This document shows, piece after piece, positions 57,730 through 64,000 of a stretch of 64,000 nucleotides of DNA. Location: positions 5,911,001-5,975,000 of the forward strand of contig NC_092471.1 of NCBI RefSeq assembly GCF_047495875.1, in the 5' to 3' direction. The DNA comes from Pithys albifrons albifrons. Taxonomy: Eukaryota; Chordata; Aves; Passeriformes; Thamnophilidae. The notes beneath the pieces were generated by a model that made no database searches, was not told where the DNA came from, and saw only the letters and a list, made by a program, of their open reading frames with translations. How positions within the stretch are numbered: position 1 is the first letter of the stretch; each line of letters opens with the position of its first letter. Position numbers and translations under genes: made by a program.

Positions 57730-57890
57730 GCCTCCTCCTCAGCTGCTACAGCATGATTTTGTTTGGGTGATGGAAGCTGAATGCAGTAGTCAAGGCTGAC
57801 ACATAACGCTGATTGATATATTGGCGCATAAGAGTTTTTATGTTACTGGCAAGTGACTATCAGGCGGTGTGACTAGCTGCCTGCCCCCTT
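57730..57890. promoter_or_regulatory. Candidate regulatory patch
   Basis: A short patch with ACACATAACGCTGATTGATA, TATTGGCGCATAAGAG, TTTTATGTTACTGGC and ATCAGGCGGTGTGACTAG. It keeps three CpGs within AT-rich sequence and includes TGATTGAT, a PBX/MEIS-like core. It lies between GC-rich sequences. Function is inferred only. Confidence 0.25.
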
Positions 57891-58815
57891 TCAACTCACC
57901 AGTGAAAAAATAAAAAGTAAAGCATCAGTGAATGTGACAGGAATGCTAAAGGAGACACTGCCCTGCTGGCAAGCTCTGCCCCAGTCCTAGAGCCTGCAGC
58001 ACAGCCCGAGGGGCAGGAACATCTGTCTGACACAGGGGTGAGGAGCTCAGTTGCAAAAGGAAGATGGGACCTACAGACAAAGGAGGAAGTGCTTAAATTT
58101 GTGCTTGGGATGAACAGGATCACACAGAGGCTTCAGGCCTCCAGCGTTCTGCCTTCTCTGTGCCTGTGGATGACCAAGCCTACATGTGTCCTCTTGGCCT
58201 CCCCAAGAAGAACCTGGGGCATCCTCATCAGAATAGTGCCTGGTTTGACTGTGCTGGCACCATCACTCAGCCCTGCAGCCCCAGAAAAGGAATAGATTCT
58301 TTCTCCTCCACTGCCCAGCTTCCCAGCAGCACCAGCCAGGATCAACTGAGTCAGAGTCCCAGGCAACGAGTGAGGGAAGTGGACTCAAGCATGGGACTTG
58401 AGTAGCAGCTTTTATGAGCTTTACACAAAAAAAAATATGCCTTTATGAAAGCTTAACAGCAGGTAGGCATAAGGCCATGAGAAACAGGGAGGTGGTAATG
58501 GTCTTTTGAAAGTAATTCCTTTCAACCATAAAACCAAGACTTGATGAAAATGATAAGCCATGGGATGTGGCTGCCTGATAGTGTATTAACATAAATGCTT
58601 CAAGTAGCAGCCGCCACAGCCCCGTGAGCCAGTGGGAACAGGGGGAATTAGCAGCTTTGTCAGCTGGTGTAGGGAGCTGCTGAACAAAGAGCCCCACGAG
58701 GAACATGGCTGTTTGGACACAGGCCAAAATAGATCCCACCTGCATGAACTGCCTCTTCTGCCCTGCACACCAGGCTGGGACAGGACAGGGAACAGTGCTG
58801 AGGAGTGAGAACAAG

Positions 58816-58875
58816 ATCTCATCCCATCTCATCACACATTACCCCATCTAATCTTAGGTCATCTTATCCCATCCA
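58816..58875. repeat. Degenerate tandem repeat of ATCYCATCCC-like units
   Basis: The stretch runs ATCTCATCCCATCTCATCAC, then ACATTACCCCATCTAATC, then GTCATCTTATCCCATCC. It consists of imperfect units of about 5-10 bp based on CATCY. It looks like an old, decayed microsatellite. Confidence 0.6.
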
Positions 58876-61800
58876 TTACAGGCAAAATACTTACCATGAT
58901 CCTGTACTTGCAGAAGAGCAGGAGATCTCATTTCTACCTCATTTATGGTCTCTATGTTTTCTTCCTCCTGCTCCCTGAGAGACAAACAGACATCCCCACA
59001 GAGGGTTCTCAGGAGTCCTGTTCCCAAATTCAAATCATTGTTCCCCAGGGAAATGCTCACCTGCACCAGACCATGGTAGTGGCAAGCTGGGGCACCCTCC
59101 ATGCCCTGCGCTGGCCACGGAGCTTGCCCTGCCCACTCCCTGTGTTGGACCCATAGTTAGAAACACAACTTCTGACAAATGAATTTCCAGGATTCAAATG
59201 TCCCCTTCCCTTACAAAACTAATATTCCAGTTCACTGGTGTCCCCGCCAGCAGGATGCGATTTGGTTGCACAGTCTATTATGTTCCAGAACGTGAAAGGT
59301 CAGGCTTAAATGGGATTTTTCATTGTAAAAGTCACCTACATGAACGACACACAGTACCACCACAAGGCATTTGTAGAGCAGACTTCAGGATTATGGATGC
59401 ACCATTTACTTCTGTTTATCCCCCAAACGGAAAATGAAAATATTTGCCTCTCTCAAGCCTTAAGCTTAAGAAATTTCCTGGTGCTCTGTGGACTTTGAGG
59501 ACAGGGTGTCAAACAAAAGAGGAATGCAGGGAGCAATTAACACAGCTGGCATTGAGATCCTGCCCTGAAGTTTCATTCTGCCTTAGGATCCATTCCAGGG
59601 GGCATGAGGATGCTCTTTGGTTGGGTCCAGGTGCTGGCAAAGCTGGATGCTGTCTGCAGTGCAAGTGGCTGCACGCTTCAGGATGCCGGTGTGCCAGTGC
59701 TCAGTGTGAGTGCATGGGGAATAGACAGAGGGGACATGTCAAGTCTGACCACACAGTGGTTCATGCAAGTGCCAATTCAATGTGTACCCCAATGCATTCC
59801 TCTCACTGCTCAGCAGCATCCCAGCCCATCCCAAACCTGCTCTTCCTGGGTGTAAGCCCCATCTCTCTGTATCATCTTTCATCTGTCTCTTCGTGCTTCC
59901 AATTTTTACTACCAGGATTAAAGGGTTTAGAAAGCAGACTCCTCTGAGGACTAAGCAAAAAAAAGGATCAAGATGTGAAACTCAAGGGGAGACAAGGGGA
60001 GAGGGGAAAGGTTTTGGGGACAAAAGAATAAAGCCACTTTGCCCTTTCAGGATCACTCATCCTGCTCTGGCTTACTGCGGAAGATCCAGAAGAAAGGGAG
60101 AGCCCTTTCAGCATGGAAAAGCAGAGAAAGGTTCAGCACAGAGAGCAGCAGGAGTGAGAGCAGCCCCATTATCTGACAGAAGTAGAAATAAGACTGGGGG
60201 AAAGAATGACTTATAAATAAAAGGAACATTAAAACTGATGTTTCCCGGAGCAAACGTGTGTGTGTTTCTTTCTAGGAGGAGGGCATTTGGAGGGATAAGC
60301 AGGGTTAAAGAGCCTCATTCATCTTCCCCTTACAACTGTGCTGACTCAGAACCTGGTCAAACAAGTTTAATCTTTTTAGCAACAACAAAGGGAACTGGAA
60401 GGAGGGTGGAAAGGAGCCAGCCTGGATGGGCAAAGAGGGAGAAAAAGAAAGCAAAGAAAGAAAACTTCCTTTTACAGCTTTTGGGTTTTTGTTCCACTAT
60501 GGAAATCTGTCCTGATAGGCTTAGGGAGAAAACCAGTATCATTAGAATGGTCCCTCTGTGACTGCCCTCTCCCTTGATGCTGTCATGCAGTGGGGACCTG
60601 ATGGGGACAGCCCCAGTGCTGCTGCCCTGAGCCCAGGGTGTGAGGATGGTGGTGTGAGGAAGGCAGAGGCAGGGTGAAGAGGAATTTTAAGAGGTCACTG
60701 CTGAGGATGGAGCCAGAATCTCCTAGTTCCTAGGCTCACACACTGACAATGGCACAGGGTGCAGGCAGCTGGGTACAACCACCCAGCCAGCCACATGCTG
60801 GCAGCTCTGGCATCCACCTATCCCTCAAAATGCAAACCTCAGCCTTATCTGAGCCCTGAACATCTTCAAGCTCCCTAGGCCAGCAGAATATCAGAGCAAG
60901 GTAAAGAAACTGCTTTTGTCTCTTTTGGAGAAGAGCAGCATGAGCACACTACTGCTGTGTCTTTCCTGAAATGGAGGTGTTGAGTAACAACACTGCTCTG
61001 GAAGAAAAATGGCCATCATGATGAAGGGAGAGAATGCTTCAAAAAATCAAATACACCATACAAAATAATCTTAGACTGGCTGGAAGATGAGGTCTTTTTC
61101 ATCCTTAATTTCTGTAATTCCCAGTCATGCTGAGTATGATGCATCCTCATTTATAATGTAAGAGTTAAGGTTGGGCCAACAATTATTTTCAGGATCCTAT
61201 AATCTCAACTGTAAAATTTCACCCCAGGCTGAAAATGAAAGAGCAAATCCTTCACTTTGGCATGAGCTGTATGAGACACAAAGCAGTTCCACTGCTAGCG
61301 AGTTACGCAAATATAAATGCACATTAGATTCCCCACTTAACTTTTTTTTTCTGATCTTGAGCCAAAAATAAGATCTGAACTGAAATATGAATTTTTCATT
61401 ACATGTTTCTGATTCAAGATGTAAAAACAGACTTCCGAGGCTGCAAGCATCTACCTGTTTTCCTCCACCTCCAGAGCCCTGGAGATGGGTTTGCTGAGCA
61501 CACACCCTGCAGACAGCGACAGTGTCTGACTGTGCTGTCAGCTGCTGCAGAGCCTCTCTGAAATAGCTCGCTCCAGTCCTGCTCTGGATCCCTACCCTGA
61601 CTGCATGCTGCCAGTCAGCTCCAGAAATTAGAGGGAAAAAAAGCCTGGCAAATGCTGCAAAACACAGAATCCCACGGAAAGGTCTGTGCAACAACAACCT
61701 TGCACACAAAAACAGGATTCCAGCTCACCAGCCAGCTTGTCTGGCAGTGTCTGAGTCCATCCTGGCCACCAGCTCAGCTGCTCACTCTAGTTTATTGTGG

Positions 61801-63321
61801 TAAGCTCTTCTGTCCAAGCCACAGTGCCTTTGGAACACCCAGCCTTGAAGAGGTGAATTTTTCGTGGGAAAACCCATGCTCTTCCTAGTCTGCTCACCTC
61901 CAGCTTACACAAGCTATCTTTGTTTGGGAAGGGGTGCTCTGACATGAGCATGTTTTGCAAATGCAGACCTGAGCCCTAGAAGACACAGCAAGCACTGAAA
62001 AGGTGAGAGACATTAGGGATGGAGTGAGCAGAAACCCACATGGACCTGCCAATGACAGGTCCTCAGCACATGCCCCCAGAAAACACCTACACGTGCAGAC
62101 ACCTGGCCGTGGTGTGTGTGGGTCTGCTTCTTTGCTTCAGTTTGATGATTTTTTTTCTTCTTTTTAATTCTTAAAGGAAAAACAGTGTTCCCTGCCATGG
62201 ATCACTGCCCAGCAGGTTGGGCAGGGCAGGCAGTGGGCTGGGAGCCTGCCTGCAGAGCCACTGCCTTCCTATCCCAGCTCAGGGATTCGTGAAAGGAGCC
62301 CAACAAGGCAAAAGGACTGAAGCACTTCTTTTGGTCATAAAATCTGACAGTGCTACGACAGCCTGGGGAAACATCAGTTACCATTATTGTTGCTCCAGCC
62401 ATTAAAAGAAGGAATGGTCCCTGCTCTGGAGAGGTCTGCCCTGGTCTGATCTGGGAAAGCATCCCAGGACAGCCCTTAAGCACCTGCTTAAAATTCAGCT
62501 CATGTCAAAGTGTTTCCCTCATTTTGGCTGGAGTAAGCAAGCACTTAAGGGATTTTTTTTTTCTCCAAGCGGAGCCAGAGCAAGGCCACACAGACACAGA
62601 GCTGGGAGGAAGAACAACAGGGAGTCTTTTCCCTTTGAAAACACCAAGATGCTTTGAAAGACATGACAAGACTGAGTCTCCAGAAGAGCCTGCACCATAG
62701 AGAGCAGAGGACACACAGCAGATGCATCTGCAGGCCACAAGGGAGAGGGAAGAACCAAAATTCTCTGCAACTCCAGACAGTACATCATGTTCCGTGCCTG
62801 TGCCCTCCTTATCTCAGGCAAGCATGCCCAAAATGAGCTTCAGGCAAAACCCTTTGTCGTCTTCAGATTAAGAGTGTAAACGGCTGACCTAAACTAGCTG
62901 GAGTGGGCAGTGTCAAGGGCTGCTCCATCTGCAGGTGACAAGAGTGGCAGCTCAGTAGTGAACTCTGGAGTAGGAAGTGTCCCCAATATCTGCCTACAGC
63001 ACAGGCTGAAGACTGGAGACCCCATCCCTGGGCAGTCTTCAGCAACTATCTGAGGACCTCCCTGGTGATGCTCGTGGTGTGAGAGGAAAGCCAGACACCA
63101 ATTTAAACCCAACCGCAGTATTTACACGCATGTACACAAGGCTGAGAGATGACAGAATTATATAATTTGCTTGGTACAGATTTGCTGCTCAATTTTGTAA
63201 AATGTAGCGTGTGATGCAGATTGCTATGAGTGTTTGTTTTTAAATACCAGATTAAATGGGCACATAAAATTACTGTAGCCTTGAGCTGATCCATTGCTCT
63301 ATGACATTTAACGTTGGGTTG

Positions 63322-63376
63322 CATCAGTCATGCCATGTTGCATTGCATCACATAATATAATGTGACATGACTGATG
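63322..63376. repeat. 55-bp inverted repeat with nested hairpin
   Basis: The 11-bp arms CATCAGTCATG (63322-63332) and CATGACTGATG (63366-63376) are perfect inverted copies. Between them, TCACAT (63348-63353) and ATGTGA (63360-63365) form a second perfect inverted repeat around AATATA, directly next to the right outer arm. The structure could fold as a stem with a nested hairpin, or extrude as a cruciform. No flanking target duplication is evident, so a MITE is not supported. Confidence 0.75.
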
Positions 63377-64000
63377 AATCCAGACCTCCTGCTCCATCAG
63401 CAGGGAAGCCTCACCAGCCTGAGAGCCACTACTCGGACCGATGGCGCAGCTGGTGCTGCTGCACTGCTGCTCTTCCATGGGCTCTACATCCAGGGCCCCT
63501 AAGGATGTGCAGGCATAAAGGAGGGATAAGCAGGGGTTTCTGGAGTCTAAACATGAGATAACAGGCTTTTTTCTTTTTTAAGCTTCTTCTCTTGGCTCTG
63601 GACATACCCAACAATGTGCTTGCCTGGTGCTCAGCACCCTCAGCTCTGCCTCAGCCCTGAGGAGCCCTTAGCATGGGCAGGCTGTCTGCAGGGTTAAATG
63701 GCCTCCAGGCTGGCAGAGGGCTGCACACCCTAAGTGGGCTGACGACATGGGGATGGAAATCCACACTAAGCTGCAGGGAAGCAAAATGGATTGGAGAGAG
63801 CATTAGCTAAATCTCCCAGTGAAAGGAGCAAGGGGGCTTGCTGTGCTGCTGATGCTGCCTTTGAAGCACAGGACATAATGCCCCTCCTCAGGCTGGGAGG
63901 GAGAAGGCTGCATGAGGACCTTGTGCCAGCTGGATGGAGGTGAAGAAGCTGCTCAAAAGGCAGCTAGAGCTGCCAAAGGGTGTCCTGCACCTCTTGTCTA

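Larger units (their letters stand above)
56111..64000. other. Single-copy non-coding DNA, no gene recognised
   Basis: The last 7.9 kb contains no recognised gene or transposon. It includes AT-rich regulatory-type parts (56350-56700 and 57730-57890), an A-run near 56491-56503, a degenerate tandem repeat (58816-58875) and a hairpin-forming palindrome (63322-63376). A consensus minus-strand donor (CATG|GTAAGTATT) sits near 58888-58897, downstream of an open minus-strand frame, but no acceptor is evident. Frames of 160-170 codons at 56991-57485 (+), 59444-59947 (+) and 61197-61709 (-) have no domains and are treated as chance. Confidence 0.65.

Noticed and set aside
59444..59947. 167-codon + strand frame
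   Set aside because: Overlaps two other + strand frames, is Ser/Cys/His-rich without a pattern, and shows no splice or promoter context.
61197..61709. 170-codon minus-strand frame
   Set aside because: No recognisable domain, and its composition follows local base content. Treated as chance.
1..64000. Prokaryotic features, CRISPR arrays, operons, phage or plasmid modules
   Set aside because: Nothing of this kind is present. CR1 elements, CpG depletion and absence of dense coding identify vertebrate nuclear DNA.

Overview
The window looks like bird nuclear DNA from a gene-poor, intronic or intergenic region. The main evidence is six CR1 LINE tails, including ones ending in the ATTCTATG-type octamer repeats typical of avian (and, less often, other reptilian) CR1. 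There is also a solo-LTR-like element, low overall repeat density, and AT-rich single-copy sequence with vertebrate-type CpG depletion. Bird is my best reading; crocodilian or turtle cannot be fully excluded. I recognise no protein-coding gene, rRNA, tRNA, CRISPR array or operon. The long open frames (up to about 186 codons) match no family I know, carry no domain motifs, and look like chance frames.

Layout. 1-42 is the edge of a 16-bp tandem repeat. 43-5496 is single-copy DNA with one TAAT-rich block. 5497-5734 and 15140-15350 are CR1 tails, with unannotated DNA between them. 15351-25286 is the most interesting single-copy part: it holds a strong TAAT/ATTA-rich candidate regulatory block (about 17475-17935), a second one (about 19560-20530), and a 60-nt sequence with near-ideal splice sites (21885-21944). 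About 25287-25720 is a minus-strand solo LTR containing six copies of a 13-bp minisatellite. 25721-32283 is single-copy DNA with a long pyrimidine-rich tract. 32284-32769 is the longest young-looking CR1. 32770-44859 is single-copy. 44860-45420 is an old, diverged CR1, and 48920-49363 is another CR1 of a different subfamily. Between them lies a GC/CpG-raised block that passes into homeodomain-site-rich sequence (46840-47320). 49364-64000 is single-copy except for a CR1 scrap at 56050-56110. It contains a short CpG-dense patch (53260-53430), a signal-peptide-like open frame, and a palindromic hairpin near 63350.

How it works together. There is no set of co-operating genes here. The most sensible picture is a regulatory-type gene desert or a very long intron, where any function would lie in non-coding regulatory blocks and perhaps in rare alternative or lncRNA exons. 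All six CR1 copies lie on the + strand and the LTR lies on the minus strand, which may hint at a host transcription direction but is a small sample. I found no convincing new biological system. The candidate exons and regulatory blocks are the things worth testing, and conservation and RNA-seq data would settle nearly all of them.
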